This document shows positions 11,486 through 23,420 of a stretch of DNA of 64,000 nucleotides, piece by piece. The stretch covers positions 5,449,433 to 5,513,432 of the forward strand of contig ML660774.1 of assembly GCA_007570785.1 (NCBI GenBank). The letters are read 5' to 3'. The position numbers were made by a program, and so were the translations under genes. This stretch comes from Antilocapra americana (taxonomy: Eukaryota > Chordata > Mammalia > Artiodactyla > Antilocapridae). Numbering within the stretch: position 1 is the stretch's first letter; every line of letters starts with the position of its first letter. A model generated the notes under the pieces. The model searched no databases, had not been told where the DNA came from, and worked only from the letters and a program-made list of their open reading frames with translations.

Positions 11486-13693
11486 GAAAGCAAAAGCAAA
11501 CTTAATTCAGTAAGCAATCTAACAGCTTACTTGCTAACTTGCATTTCAGGAACAGCCCTTAAGAATGTGAATCATTGAGAGACACTGGTTTCAGAGGGTT
11601 GGATGTTTAAGGAGTTTGGGATGCACGTATCAATTCATAGGGATGATGCTCTAGATATTTATCTGCAAAGTGAACTGTATTTGTATACCCAGATAACAAA
11701 TAATCAAGACTGCCATTTTCTGCTTTCCTTTACTCCATAGATTTTTGCATCAAGATGGCAATAGTGTGAAAAGTCAATAATGTGGGGAATTTTTCAAGTT
11801 ACATTTATTTCAGAGATTAGAAACAAGTGTTCTCACTGTCTTTTAACTTGTCTCTGATTTTTATTCTCCAATGTGGGAACCTCCCACAGGAAAGATGCGC
11901 AGGATCTTATCATTCATTCTCACACTTTAAAAAATTATTTTGCAAACTCAACATGTTTGATGGTTATGTTTAACTGTCTTACACCCTTTCCTCCCTCTCC
12001 ATTTTAAAGGTGATATAATAGGAATGGATAAGCTCTTTCACATTAACCATCCATTACATTCCTTCAACTCTCCATGACATTGACCTCTTTTGGATTTACT
12101 TTCATAAGTACAGTCCACACTAACTCTTTGAAAAATACTGGCCATACTGTCTTACCTCATTAAGCTTGCCCACTTTCTTACTATTCAACGGATTCTTATT
12201 CCCTCCTCTTTATTTTTGCTGTTTTCTTTTTGACAAACTTTTTGGTGCAGATACACATGCATGTCTCTCTGAGATAATTGTAGCTAATTGTAGCAACAGA
12301 TTTTCATTATTTGTGAGTGTCATTGTCAGGATCCATTTGGAAGAGAAGGCAGATTCCTCCTTCTGATCTGGCCATGGCCATCAAGCAGTGAACCACTTTG
12401 GTTAAGATGGGCTGAGTGCTGGAGGGTGCTAATATTTTTACAACCAAATATTTACTATCGTGTGCATTATGTTTGATTCATTTCCTAAAAGAGTCAAGAC
12501 ATTATTTTATTACAAATAATTTATGACACACTCTTTTAAAAAATGTAATGTATGTTATTTCTCATACCAGTCAATTAACTTTAAAGTGTTTGTGGAGAGG
12601 TAAGAGAGGAAAGTGGGAAAATGAAAGCGATGAGTAAAATAAATGCTTAATATTCTTAAAAGGTTGGTATGAAAGGGTAGCATTGAAATCAGTCTTGGTA
12701 TACTATTATTCTTTACCTGTATTTTGATTCTAGTTGGTATCTAAATCTCAGATTCTACCATGCCAATGAGACAGGCAATAGAAGGATCACACGTGTGCAT
12801 CCTCTAAGCAAACAGCTTTCTCTCTCTTCTCTCTCCGGGTATCATAAAACATAGGTGAAATTTCAAGAGTAAACACAGGATTGGAAAAGCCATCAATAAT
12901 GGCAGTCGTTTTAAAGTGTCAACTAATTTAAACACTTTTGCTTTAAGTTATTGTGGTGTCATGAGTTTTATTATGCTCAATTTATTAGTGAAAACCTTCA
13001 GGGTTCACAGCCACTTATTTTTCAGGGAACTTGATTTTATCATTAATTTTTAAATACATAATACCCCGACTTTATTTTTTAGAGTGCACTTTATTTGCAC
13101 GAATTGGTTTACTTCAATCAATAAATATGTTTCTCGGTGTTTATTAAAGCAGAAGTCAGATGTCTGCACATTTTCAAGACTTTACACTCCAAACGTTAGT
13201 GTATGTTTGTACACAAACACACAATATTTTTATTGGTTTTAAGTGTTAAGTGGGAAAGTATAATAAAGACTGCCCAAACCCCTGTTTCTAATTAGCAGGT
13301 AGCTTATTCTAGAGGGCAATCTTTACTCTTCCCCAGGGGTGACTTCTGGGTGGAAAAATCCTAATGTTTGGGATAAGAGCTAGGACCAGGAAAATACTTC
13401 TGACAGTTTCTGTCAACGATAACTAAAGCCTTTCTCTGGGTTGAGTTTTCAAGGTCTGGACCACTTTACCTGCCCAGCATTCTGGAGGTGCTTATGAGCT
13501 GAAATAAGGAGCTCTGAGCTGGGATGGCTGGAAAGTCAGAGGTGGAGCCCCCCTCACACCCAACCCTCCCCTTAACTGGACCTTACATGTCATGTGAAGC
13601 TATTACCTAGTGCTGACTGCACAAATCTGGTTGCCTAAGTGTTTATTTCAGGGAGATTTTGTTTAAAAAATGAAAATCTAAAACGAAATGTAT
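11486..13693. other. TENM3: Repeat-poor intron upstream of the TENM3 exon
   Basis: No young transposon and no exon-like frame in about 2.2 kb. Lack of SINE or LINE insertions close to the exon may reflect constraint, but the sequence alone cannot show this. Confidence 0.5.
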
Positions 13694-13730
13694 ACTCACT
13701 GGTTGTTATCTTTTTTTCCCCTCTAATTAG
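13694..13730 (+). promoter_or_regulatory. TENM3: 3' splice site (branch region, polypyrimidine tract, AG) of TENM3 exon
   Basis: A near-unbroken pyrimidine run (TCTTTTTTTCCCCTCT) is followed by AATTAG, and the coding frame opens directly after the AG at 13729-13730. The nearest good branch-point match is the A in CTCACT, about 33 nt upstream. There is no competing AG between that A and the acceptor. The branch choice is inference. Confidence 0.85.
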
Positions 13731-14009
13731 GACAAAATTTTACCCTAAGGCAGTTAGGCGTTTGTGAACCAGCAACTCGAAGAGGACTGGCATTTTGTGC
13801 GGAAATGGGGCTCCCCCACAGAGGTTACTCCATCAGTGCAGGGTCAGACGCTGATACCGAGAATGAAGCAGTGATGTCCCCAGAGCATGCCATGAGACTG
13901 TGGGGCCGGGGGGTCAAGTCAGGCCGCAGCTCCTGCCTGTCAAGCCGGTCCAACTCAGCGCTCACCCTGACAGATACAGAGCATGAAAACAAATCCGACA
14001 GTGAAACCG
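13731..14009 (+). CDS. TENM3: Internal coding exon of teneurin-3 (intracellular domain)
   Basis: The exon encodes 92 complete codons plus split codons at both ends. Read in the frame of the ATG at 13805, it gives [18 protein letters not shown], then [38 protein letters not shown] and [16 protein letters not shown]. This is the conserved serine-rich N-terminal cytoplasmic segment of teneurins. The [16 protein letters not shown] and SDSET parts fit teneurin-3 better than paralogues 1, 2 or 4 as I recall them. It should cover about residues 78-171 of a protein of some 2,700 residues. Teneurins are type II membrane proteins that bind latrophilins and other teneurins at synapses; this domain lies inside the cell, before the transmembrane helix. 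The exon is 279 nt with phase 1 at both ends (GA completes a Gly codon; a final G opens the next). The ATG at 13805 is an internal Met, not a start. The frame is intact. The next exon, expected to begin near a Glu-Gln-Pro segment, was not found. Paralogue choice is from memory. Confidence 0.95.
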
Positions 14010-14018
14010 GTAAGTTCC
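14010..14018 (+). promoter_or_regulatory. TENM3: 5' splice site (GTAAGT) of TENM3 exon
   Basis: CCG|GTAAGTTCC matches the U1 consensus at intron positions +1 to +6. The teneurin-like frame stops matching the family here: downstream codons read GKFLFVCGF and soon reach a stop. Confidence 0.9.
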
Positions 14019-14087
14019 TTTTTGTTTGTGGCTTTATAACGTTGGCGTTCAGTGCTTCTGTCTGTTTTGGCTGACTCTGGAGGAATG

Positions 14088-14137
14088 GCTTTCTTCCTTC
14101 TTTCCTTCTCTTTTTTTCTTCTTCCTTTTCTTTGCAT
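14088..14137 (+). promoter_or_regulatory. TENM3: Pyrimidine-rich intronic tract just after the TENM3 donor
   Basis: About 80 nt after the donor, a TTTC/CTTC-rich run (TTCTTCCTTCTTTCCTTCTC and on) extends for about 50 nt, with only one or two purines. Such CU-rich tracts are typical PTBP1 binding sites, which can repress inclusion of neuronal exons. A regulatory role is inference. It could also be a simple repeat. Confidence 0.45.
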
Positions 14138-16749
14138 TGCAAAGCAGTAGCACTCAAAAAATGTCCTTCAGTATCGCATTATTTTTCCTAGGGAAAACAA
14201 GTCAGTATTCAACATCAGAGTGTTAAGTTGTGTTATGCAAGCATTCTCTGTTGTGTTAGCTATACTTTTGAATAACAGTCTAATCTAATCATGTACAGGA
14301 AAGAAAAAAAAAGGCTGGCTTTGACTTATCTTGAACCATGTCACCTGTTCTGCTCCATGGAGTAACAGAGCAAGTGGTGGTGGTAAAATTTACCCCAGAG
14401 CCAGCTTGTAATCAGTGATGTCTTTGTAGATTCCTCTTTAAAATATCTCAAAGAAGTTCCAGAATCTCAGAATGGATGAGTGAGCACACAGAATGGTTTA
14501 TTAACAGGGCTCAAGTGATTGAAGAACAAATTTGATCATGCTTTTAACTTACTGGTTGATGAGAGCAATTGAGATCTTGATAAAGAGAAGGGAGTGTGGG
14601 TCTTTGATGTGCTTTGGAGACTGGATTACCCTGCAATTAAATCCATGCACAAAAATTGGATTTTTCGGGTATCCAAATAGCAGCTTTACATACTTTAAGA
14701 AAAATATCTTTATAAATTATTTTGATCTTTCCCTATTGCCAATGCAAAATGATAAAGAAGCAGTTAGTGTGTATGCAATAATAAGATTTAAAAGGAAATT
14801 TAATTTTTAGTCAGCACAGCTTCTAGGAAAAATTGGAGCATCAGCACCAATGCACCAGACAACAAAATGGCATTTCTTCCTTAGCATTTAATATTAACAG
14901 TGTACTTGCCATTTTAAGCTGGTTATTGATGCTGTGTGTATATGATGCATCAAAAAGCAAAGAGAAATTAAAATGGAAGAATTGCGTGACTTGTGAAAAG
15001 AAAGATGGTGTTTTACCAACGGTATTGCATTTTTACTCTTTATGGAGCAACTTTGTCAGCTTTGCTTTGTGATAGGAAAACAGGTCCATTGTCCGTCTCA
15101 GCCAGGTCACTGAATGGAGGGGTAGCTAGTGCGCCATACTGTCTGTTACTTGTTTTCTTACTATTAGAAAAAAAAAAATCTGCTTTAAACCAATGAAAAC
15201 AATATCTTATGGAGAAGATTTTAGTGCATTAAAACAAAGTCATAGTCGATTAATAATAGAAATTCATATGTTCATTTTGGAAGTGTGAGTTATTGGTGGA
15301 GGCTAGCTTCATCCCAACCCAAAATAGGAAACAAGGACAGTTCTGCTTGACGCAATGAGTCTTAGAATCTGACTGTGGTGTTTTCCTGAATCAAACCATC
15401 CGCCTCAGTGAAACCTGGGTTTATGCCACTTTTCACTGTGTATTCAGAAGTCCTTCACCTTTTAAGTAAGTAAGATTTGGCATAAACTTTGCTTCCTGTC
15501 CATCTGGATCTTTACATAACCCTCTTCAAGGAGTTTTAGGTACTGTGGTTATATTCAAATAAATGATTTGATGTTTGATTTTCCTAAAATAATGTGTCAA
15601 ATTTTTTGATAGTTTTGGGAAAGAACAGAGGAGAATGCAGGAGGACAAAGCAAATCAGCTCTGATTTTCTGCATCGTGGGCCGTTCATCTGCATACCCAT
15701 TGAGTACTGTCCCACAGTGGGTCGGCTTGCCACACACAGTCTATGCGGCATCTCTCTCTCTCATAACAAATATATCTTATTATTGTGTCTGTATTGCCAA
15801 AAGATCATTTAATTTTTATTATTTTTTTAAATCGTATGTCTGCTAAAACGGTCGCATAATGAATTCCCAAACACACGCCATTTTGTTCTTTTCAGAAAAC
15901 ATAAAAATAGAAATTTCTCCACCTTTAGTTAACAGTGTCTATTATCCAAATGATTGGAGGGGGGCAGCCTGTGAGTTTCCCACATCACTGCCCCCTCCCT
16001 TTGCATGAATTATTTTGGACTAGGGGAGGAACTTGCTGCCCCTGGAATCTCCTTGTCCCTGTTGTGATGTCAAGCCAAGAATGAACACTTAGACTCATCC
16101 ATTTCTGCACGTGGTCATTCTGAACCAGAATAAAGAGACATGTGGACAGGGTGTCGAGGGCATTGCCTTGAGATTCAGAACATTTGGTAGCATTTGTTGA
16201 AAGTAAATAGGTCAGTCAAGAGTATAAAGTGTCAGAAACAATGTTGAGCTGGGCAAGTGATGACTTCAACTTATGTTTACTCTTTCCCCAAGGTTTGGTT
16301 GGGATTGTTTTTTTAAACAACATTTTGATCGTCTAAGAACTCCCAGTGAGTCAGCTCAGGGAAGAAAATAAAAAGAGGAAATAAAATAGATATGACCTCT
16401 TACTGAACACTGGATTTCTCATAGATTTCGTATGTGTTCTATACGAACATTTCAGATCATTTATTCTGAATTTTCAGTGACTGGTCAGAAAGAGCAAGAC
16501 CGCATTAAGATCCATTACATTAAGATCTGAGGAACATAATCTTCTGATATTTAGCATACCTTATCATTTGGAACTGTGGAATTAAATGAGAATATTGAGG
16601 CTTTTCTGATGTAAAAAAGCTATTTGTTAGGCTGTGTTATAGTAAAATCTAAAATTTGTAATCATACCCAGGGTCTTCTAACATCTTTGTAAACAATATC
16701 CTCAAAACCTTTACCGATTCTTACTATTATTACTACTTCTAGTCAAATA
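14138..16749. other. TENM3: Repeat-poor intron downstream of the TENM3 exon
   Basis: Unique sequence with several short frames (up to 92 codons) that lack splice support or any recognisable protein. No transposon was recognised. Confidence 0.5.
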
Positions 16750-16935
16750 TTGGGCTTCCCTGGTGGCTCAGATGGTAAAGACTCTGCCTGCAATGCTGGA
16801 GACCTGGGTTTGATGCCAGGGTTGGAAAGATCCCCTGGAAGAGGACCTGGCAACTCACTCTAGTATCCTTGCCTGTAGAATCCCCATGGACAGAGGAACC
16901 TGGCGGGCTACAGTCCATGAGGTCACAAAGAATCA
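16750..16935 (+). mobile_element. Bov-tA SINE
   Basis: TGGGCTTCCCTGGTGGCTCA at the start, then AGACCTGGGTTTGATGCC, 'gatcccctggaagaggacc', 'cgggctacagtccatgaggtc' near the end. Full-length with point changes. Confidence 0.92.
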
Positions 16936-18436
16936 AATATTTCTGACATAACCTATCTGAAATTATTCATTTTGGCATTCTTAATTGCTCTCACTCTGAA
17001 AGGTTATTGATTTTCCAGCTGTATTTTCCTTTGACTTCCAATTATTTAAGTTTTCTAGTTGTATTCACTTTCCTGTGAGCTTGCAAGAAGCCCTGTTACA
17101 TCACTATAAGTTGAAACAAGAAGGGTGTGCATAAAACAACTCACCAAAGTGAAACTAACTTACAAACCATGCACTGTCTCATTTCTCCCCTCAGTTTAGA
17201 AGGGGAGTTTGGGTTAACTGTTTTCATCATTTGAAGTTAACTGTGAATAAGGCTGGTTTTCCCCAGAAAACAAAATAGTGTTCAACATTTGTGAAACCAT
17301 GTAAGCCAAGTGGCTAATGTTCTAGTTATAACTTCAAAGAAAAGTTTAGTCACTAAAAGGATTAGATTTCATTCTTTATTGATAAATAGGCCAACAGTTC
17401 AAGTTAAGAAGGCACTGAGACTGCTGTGAGGCTAATGAAATTGATGGCCTCAGCATCCCATGGGAGTCAAGGGGTACGCGGACCATGTCACATGTCTCCG
17501 TGTTAGCAGAGATTCTAAACAAGTGACAAAATAGATTATTTTGCAAAACTAACTTCACCAACCATGAGGAGTTGCAGTTAAAAAGCATTTTGAGGAAAAA
17601 AAAATTGTTACAGTACATTGCATTTCATGTCAAATTCCAAATGTTAATATTGTTCCTAATTAAGGACTTGGGAAAACACCTTTCTTGACAGGTATTGACA
17701 ACTTTCTGAGTCAACTGCCGTGCTCCAGTGTAAATACTGGAGGGTCAGTGGTTTGTGACCACCTATAAGCAATGGTTCTAGTAAGCTGTCGAGAGGTTAC
17801 AAAATAAATGTGATGAGATGCTGTAATCAAAGGGAAAATTGCCAGTATGTTTTGGATGGTTCGAGGCATCTTTCCTGTCTCTGATGGATTGTTAAAAGAC
17901 CCCTGACTGAATGCCCACTCTCCAGCCTTGCAAGTAATCTAATTTAAATTCCAAATATCTATTTAAATGTCAGGAACAAAGGACTTTTTTTTCTCCCCAA
18001 ACATCAAGCTTTAAGCGTTAAAAATGTTTGATTTGTGCATCTTTTCCCAGAAGAAGACTAGCTTGCATTCAGAGTTGTTATCCTTTGTCAGCCAGCCGCA
18101 CAGGATTGTGAGAAATGCCTCGGTTCAGAAGCATGGCGTACAGGGCGTTGATCCTCTCATTCAGCCCCTAGGGTGGTTTGCTCTTGAGACACCCAGAGCT
18201 CAAGCTCCCAACTTCCCCCATCTCTGCCTGGCCTCTTGGTCAGCTGTATGGCTGGCACCAGAGATGTAGGGGTCTTTACCTGGCTCCTGCCTGTCTCCAC
18301 GCCCTCTTATGCCTCTTGGAAAGCGATGACCTTTGACATTAGGCAGACCAAGAGGAGTTGGCTTTCTTATTCTATCTTGTTGTGACTGAGAAACATGAGA
18401 GCCTTCACTGAGAGCAATAGATGAGGAGGTGGTATT
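16936..18436. other. Intron, no recognised gene or repeat
   Basis: Unique AT-rich sequence, with a slightly GC-richer part at 18080-18430 where two short frames overlap in opposite directions. No splice or protein support. Confidence 0.5.
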
Positions 18437-18637
18437 GAGCACAGACTTCCTGGGTTGGTACTGGCTCTGCTGTCTCCCAGCTGTGTGACTTTGGGCAAGT
18501 GACTTAACCTTTCTGTAACATACGAAAGATCACCGATGGCATGCAATCCTTACAGGGCTGTTGTGAGGATTAAATGGACTCTCGAATAGGCAGTGGTTAG
18601 AGTGATAGTGCCTGGTGTCGAGTGAGCTCCAAATAAG
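18437..18637 (+). mobile_element. MIR SINE
   Basis: The MIR core is well kept: 'gctgtgtgactttgggcaag', 'tgacttaacctttctgtaac', 'gggctgttgtgaggattaaa' and a 3' part 'gagctccaaataa'. MIR is an ancient mammalian tRNA-derived SINE. Confidence 0.88.
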
Positions 18638-19385
18638 GGGGGGGGGATACTCTTACTGTTAATTGTAAATGGTGGAAAATTATATCTCGGTATTAAGTGT
18701 GGAGATCAAGTTCAGTAAACAGTATCAAGGACCTCCCCAGTTTGGGCCCACGGTCAATGTCCCCTCCTTCTTTTCCATCCTCCCTTTGTCTGCAAAGTCA
18801 AGTATCTGTACATTAGGTGAAATGAGGGAGGAAGAATGGTCTCCTCCAGAAGGGACACTGCCAATTTGCATAGCCTGGAATCTCTGTCACCATTTATTGA
18901 CTCTTTTATTTTTCTCTAAAGTCTCACATACTTTTTAATTCACTGTAATTAAGTGAACGTTAAGTGGGGCTGATAATTAGTCTGATGGCTGTAGACTTCA
19001 AAGAGACCAGCCTTTTCCTTCCCCTTCTGGTCAGAGCAAATTTCAAAAGTGCTGCTTCCCTCCAAGGCATGTCACTTAGACAGCCAGTCAATTAAAAGGC
19101 GATTCAAGTGATGCTCATCAGTTCACATATAAAGTAAGTCATTCCTGGAAGACTTCATTTCTCACCTGGGATCTTAGCAATATACCTGAGGTAGGATCTC
19201 ACTTTTGCCACAATGATTGTGCAGTTGCCAAAGTATCCAAGGCTGATATGGCTAATAATGAGGGTAGAGCATTACTAGGCAATATTTTTAGGTTTAAGAG
19301 ACTTGATTTGCTGAACTAAAATACTTTTAAAAACGAAGGTGATAATATTTTTAAAGTCTACTTTCTATATGGATGTGTGTGAATG
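18638..19385. other. Intron, no recognised gene or repeat
   Basis: Begins with a run of nine G just after the MIR. The rest is unique; an 89-codon frame at 18669-18938 has no supporting features. Confidence 0.45.
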
Positions 19386-19560
19386 TGGTCAGTCGTGTCC
19401 ATCTCCGCGTTCCCATGGACTGTAGCCCAGCAGGCTCCTATGTCCATGAATTATCTAGGCAAGAAAACTGGAATGGGCTGCAGTTTCCTCCTCCAGGGGA
19501 TCTTCTTGACCCAGGGATCGAACTCACATCTCCTTTACCATCCATTACCATGGCACCATC
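19386..19560 (-). mobile_element. Bov-tA SINE, antisense, diverged
   Basis: Reverse-complement BovA ('catggactgtagcccagcagg', 'ggcaagaaaactggaatggg') then the tRNA part ('gacccagggatcgaactcac'). The tRNA-like end is truncated near 19550. Confidence 0.82.
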
Positions 19561-19729
19561 TTTATGGATAGATTCTAAAAGTTGAGCTGCTGTACTTAAA
19601 AAAAAGATATACCCCTTACGCAATTTGACAAACTGGTGTAATGATGTTTACATCACTCTCACAACAGAGTACTTTATTTTGCAATCCAAATTGCATTGTT
19701 GGGAAAAATATGTTCTCTGAAACAGTGTG

Positions 19730-19940
19730 TGCTGTTGTTGTTGTATATCACTCAGTTGTGTCCAACTCTTTTGTGATCCCACGGACTGCAGCCCACAGGC
19801 TCCTCTGTCCATGGGATTTTCCAGGCAAGCATACCTAGAGTGGGTTACCATTCCCTTCTTCAGGGGATCTTTTAGACCCAGGACTCAAACCTGCATCTCT
19901 TGTGTCTCCTGCACTGGCAGGCGGAGTCACCAGGAATATC
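19730..19940 (-). mobile_element. Bov-tA SINE, antisense
   Basis: 'gttgttgttgtatatcactc', 'cacggactgcagcccacagg', 'ccatgggattttccaggcaag', 'gacccaggactcaaacctgc' and 'ctggcaggcggagtcaccagg' give the complete reverse-complement order. Confidence 0.9.
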
Positions 19941-21589
19941 CCCGAATAAGTGGGCAAGAAGGATTTTTCTTCTGAGCAGCTGAAGATAGGTGAGAGAAAG
20001 GAAATGGAAGGAGTTGTAACTATTCTATCCCCAGTTAAGATCTAGAATAGTTTGGGAGAAACCGCTAGTGACCTTGGAGTACCTTGTTATGTCATATACT
20101 TGTAATGCGTCTAGCCACCACACAGGTGTCATTTCTCTCCTGGCTCTTTTTACAAAAGGAGAATATTTGAGTTTTCCACAAATAATTTGAAGAGAGGTGT
20201 ATAACTAGCCTAATTTCATTCCTTCAACTTGATCTTTATCAACTCTCAGCCTACTTTGAAAATTGATTGCAAGAATAAAGGTGGAATTCCACTGCTGTGA
20301 GAAGTAAATTTCACAAGATTCTACCACACGTACTGAACCATAACTTGAATATAAATTCCATCTTGGGCCCTCTTCTGGCATGTAATGGTCAATTCTGGCA
20401 TGTTCTACTGTTGTAAATTATATTTTATGTTTCAGGTGCTCTAGGATGTCAAAAATAGCAAAAGTAATATGTTGCATGCTTACTAAATCAAGGTCAGAAC
20501 AAAAGTGCAGCTTTGAAAAGTACAAATAGTTTCCAATATATAAAAATAATCACATTACTGTGATGTGTGTATGTTCATAGTTTAAATAGCAACTTATACT
20601 ACTCTTTAAGCAAAAGTTTCTATATTTTATTTGGGATGAAATATATTCACTTCAGGGATATATTACAAGTCTCTTAAGCACAGTAAGTGATGATTTAAAT
20701 AAATTTTTACAAAATTTAGTACTATGAAACTAGAATTAAGAATACCATAAAGTCCACAACCATGGTTGTTATCACTTAAGTATTTACATACATTTATATT
20801 TTCTATTCTAATAGGATTTTTGGAATTCTTGATAGTTTACTATTCTTTACACAAATATTGCCATTTTTACAAAACCTCTTGCATTCTAAGTATTTTTGTT
20901 CAAAGTACACAGAATATATGCTTTTTCTGTTTAAAAGCCGAATGTTCTTTTAATTGTGGAGTTGAAATCAAAAGAAAGCATACCAACACATATCAAAACT
21001 GATGATGTATGCTGTTTTAATTTTTGAATGTGTTTTGATATCCTCGAAAAATCACAGCAGTAGCAGTAAAATTGTTTTAATTAATGAATTGAATAGCAGC
21101 AAATGCTGAATCAGGTTTATTGATGTAATTATCACTGAAATAGAAAAGATAAGTGTTAAAGCCATAGAACCTTAGTTTGTTTGCCATTTCAAGGGTATTC
21201 AAGTGTTTGAAGAGGAATTAACTGAACTGGGGGGGGTGTTATTTATGGAATATTCTTCTCAGGTCATAATAATCCTGTTAACGAACATCACATCCACATC
21301 CAAGTTTAAATGTGAAAAAATCTACATCATTTACTGAATGGCTTGGATGAGGGTTTCACTATATTGGAGTTTTCTTCTCTGTATCATTTGACTTGAGATA
21401 GTTTTCCATAATGATTAGATTATAAACTAAATGTAAAAGCTTTTCGAATTCATATTAAAATGGATACAAATGCATATAACCTTGAGAAAGGATCAGTTTG
21501 AAACGTTTTATGAATTGTGCCTTAACTGTAAACACCGTCACACAGAAGCTGAAAACTGAATAAAACTGAGACATGGCTTTTTGAACTGA
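19941..21589. other. Intron, no recognised gene or repeat
   Basis: Strongly AT-rich unique sequence with only short frames. A run of seven G occurs near 21230. Confidence 0.5.
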
Positions 21590-23000
21590 CTTCTTATTTA
21601 GGATAGCACCTACATTTTCATTCAGCGAGCAGTCAGGGTTAGGCATTGTACCAGGGGCTGGGGGGCGGGGGGATGAGTAAGAGACAGTCTCTGATGATAA
21701 AAATTCACAGGCTGGTTGGGCAAATAGACAAGTAAATATTACATTGTAATTGTGATGTGCTAAGTAGTACGATAGCACAGAGGGCAGAGTGGATGTCAGC
21801 ACAGAGCAGATTCTTGCCACGGAGATAGGAGAGGTGGCAGAGGAAAAATGGTTTCATGAAGGAAGAAGGAAGTAGCATTGGTTACTGTTATCATTGCTAC
21901 CCAGCTCAGCCGTCCACTCTGCCACCCCATGGACCTCCCTGCCCCTCACCATCTCCTGAAGTCTACCCAAGTTCATGTCTGTTGCATCAGTGATGCCATC
22001 CAGCCATCTCATCCTCTGACATGCTCTTCTCCTCCGCCCTCAATCTTTCCCAGCATCAGGGACTTTTCCAGTGAGTCGGCTGTTGGCATCAGATGACCAA
22101 AAGGCGGGTACACAGGCTCAAAGGACGTGCAGAAATGCAAGATGCAGACAAAGCAGTGAAGGAGAGGGTGTAAAATCCCTGTGAACTGTTTCAAGAGTTG
22201 CAGGCTGTTTGGTCCCTGGAACCCAGGCTGTGTGTGGATGAGCGGGGAGTTTTTGGTCTACAGATAAGACAAGACTGCAAAGTGCCTTCATGGCCAGGCT
22301 AAGGAATTTGTTCTTTTTCCTCTAGGTAATGGGAGTCTCTGAAGAATTTTCATGTGGAAGAATATTGCAGTCATATCTCCAGTTTACAGAGTAGCTTGAA
22401 AGCAGTGTAGGGTGTTGGCTCTTTCCCACAAAGGGACTGACTAAGCTCCGTAGGGCCATGGCCCTGTTCCCCCTTGTGTCTCTGTGCTCCCCTCATGCAG
22501 TGCCTAATCCTCAGCCAGTAGCTGAGCACCTCCATAATTGGAGGTCAAACTTGAGAGCAAACTAGCCAATCAGGTAGTGTTATAATTAGCAAAGTGAGAA
22601 AATACACGTATGTGAACCAAGAATTGGAAAGGAAAGGGAGCCAGATTAGAATCTGATTTAAAAGAGTGAAAACTTGATTACCTCATTGCATTGGGGTTAG
22701 GGAAGAAGATGACATTTAAAAGACTCTCTGACATGGAAGTGATGGTATAAATCCAAGTGGGAGCTTACAGGATATTGTTTAATAAAGTCAGTAATTCAGA
22801 CAAGACCAGGTTGTATTTGAGGGGTCTGTGGGACATCAAAATTTAGAATAGATTAAACAATTATATATGGGCAAATGCAGATTCTTCTCTCCAAACCTGA
22901 AGTAAGGAGAGAGTTCGGTATTGGGGAGCACAAGGGGAGGGATATTTTTATATTGGAGGACATTTCAGCATCTTTCCTAGGAAATGGAAGGGGTGATAAC
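21590..23000 (+). mobile_element. Decayed L2-like LINE, split by a BovB tail
   Basis: The order 'gtcagggttaggcattgtacc', 'aggggctggggggcgggggg', 'gcaaatagacaagtaaatatt' fits the L2 motif 'caggcactgtgctaggcgctgggg ... gacaataaacaaat'. After the BovB piece, 'ggtctacagataagac', 'gccttcatggccaggctaagg' and later 'tgaggggtctgtgggacatc' fit further L2 words. High divergence; the right edge is uncertain. Confidence 0.55.
21882..22101 (-). mobile_element. BovB 3' tail fragment, antisense
   Basis: 'catggacctccctgcccctca', 'tgatgccatccagccatctca', 'caatctttcccagcatcaggg' and 'gttggcatcagatgaccaaa' are antisense BovB 3' sequence. It interrupts the L2-like relic. Confidence 0.87.
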
Positions 23001-23207
23001 AAAAAGATCGAAGTGAAGATTAAAGGGGAAGTGAGGTCTGGCCTCTGAGGGGTCAAGAGCAGAGAGATCTTGGAATAGAAACTTAAGTAACTGAATTCCC
23101 AATACATTTTATCTTCTAGGGTATTTTTCATCTTACAGTTTTGTGTACATCAGTAGCTTAGAGTTTACTGTAGGAAAGATATACTTTTGAAAGGTACCTT
23201 TCTGAGA
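23001..23207. other. Unassigned intron
   Basis: No feature recognised; it may hold further decayed L2. Confidence 0.3.
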
Positions 23208-23420
23208 ATTCCCTGATGGCCCAGTGGTTAAGATTTCTCCTTCCAAATGGGCTGTGGGTTGGAGTGGGGTGTGGGTTGGGTCCCTGGTCAGCAAGCTAAG
23301 ATACCATGTGCCTCGTGAGCCAAAATGTCAAAATATTAAAAGAGAAGCAGCGGCAGCAGTATTGTAACAAGTTTAATGAAGACTTTAAAAATGATCCACT
23401 TCAATAAAAAACTTAAAAAA
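23208..23420 (+). mobile_element. CHR-type tRNA SINE (short form)
   Basis: 'gagaattccctgatggcccag', 'gttgggtccctggtcagcaag', 'gctaagataccatgtgcctcg', then an A-rich 3' part 'gaagactttaaaaatgatcc'. This is the 'gaattccctgg...' class, distinct from Bov-tA. The 23252-23280 part carries a GGGTTGG-type local duplication. Confidence 0.72.

Larger units (their letters stand above)
1..13730 (+). other. TENM3: TENM3 intron upstream of the exon (partial)
   Basis: No exon-like frame with splice signals was found from the window start to the acceptor at 13730. The interval is filled with transposon relics and unannotated intron. The preceding exon, which should end in a phase 1 junction after the segment near HREADEFTRQ, is outside the window. 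Calling it intron rests on the exon assignment. Confidence 0.8.

Noticed and set aside
13805..14074. The ATG at 13805 as a start of an 89-residue protein
   Set aside because: The teneurin match begins upstream of it, straight after the acceptor, and the frame past 14009 is intron.
13825..14157. 110-codon minus-strand frame over the TENM3 exon
   Set aside because: It is the shadow of the coding exon plus the CU-rich tract (giving Lys/Arg/Glu runs). The plus frame matches teneurin and has proper splice sites.
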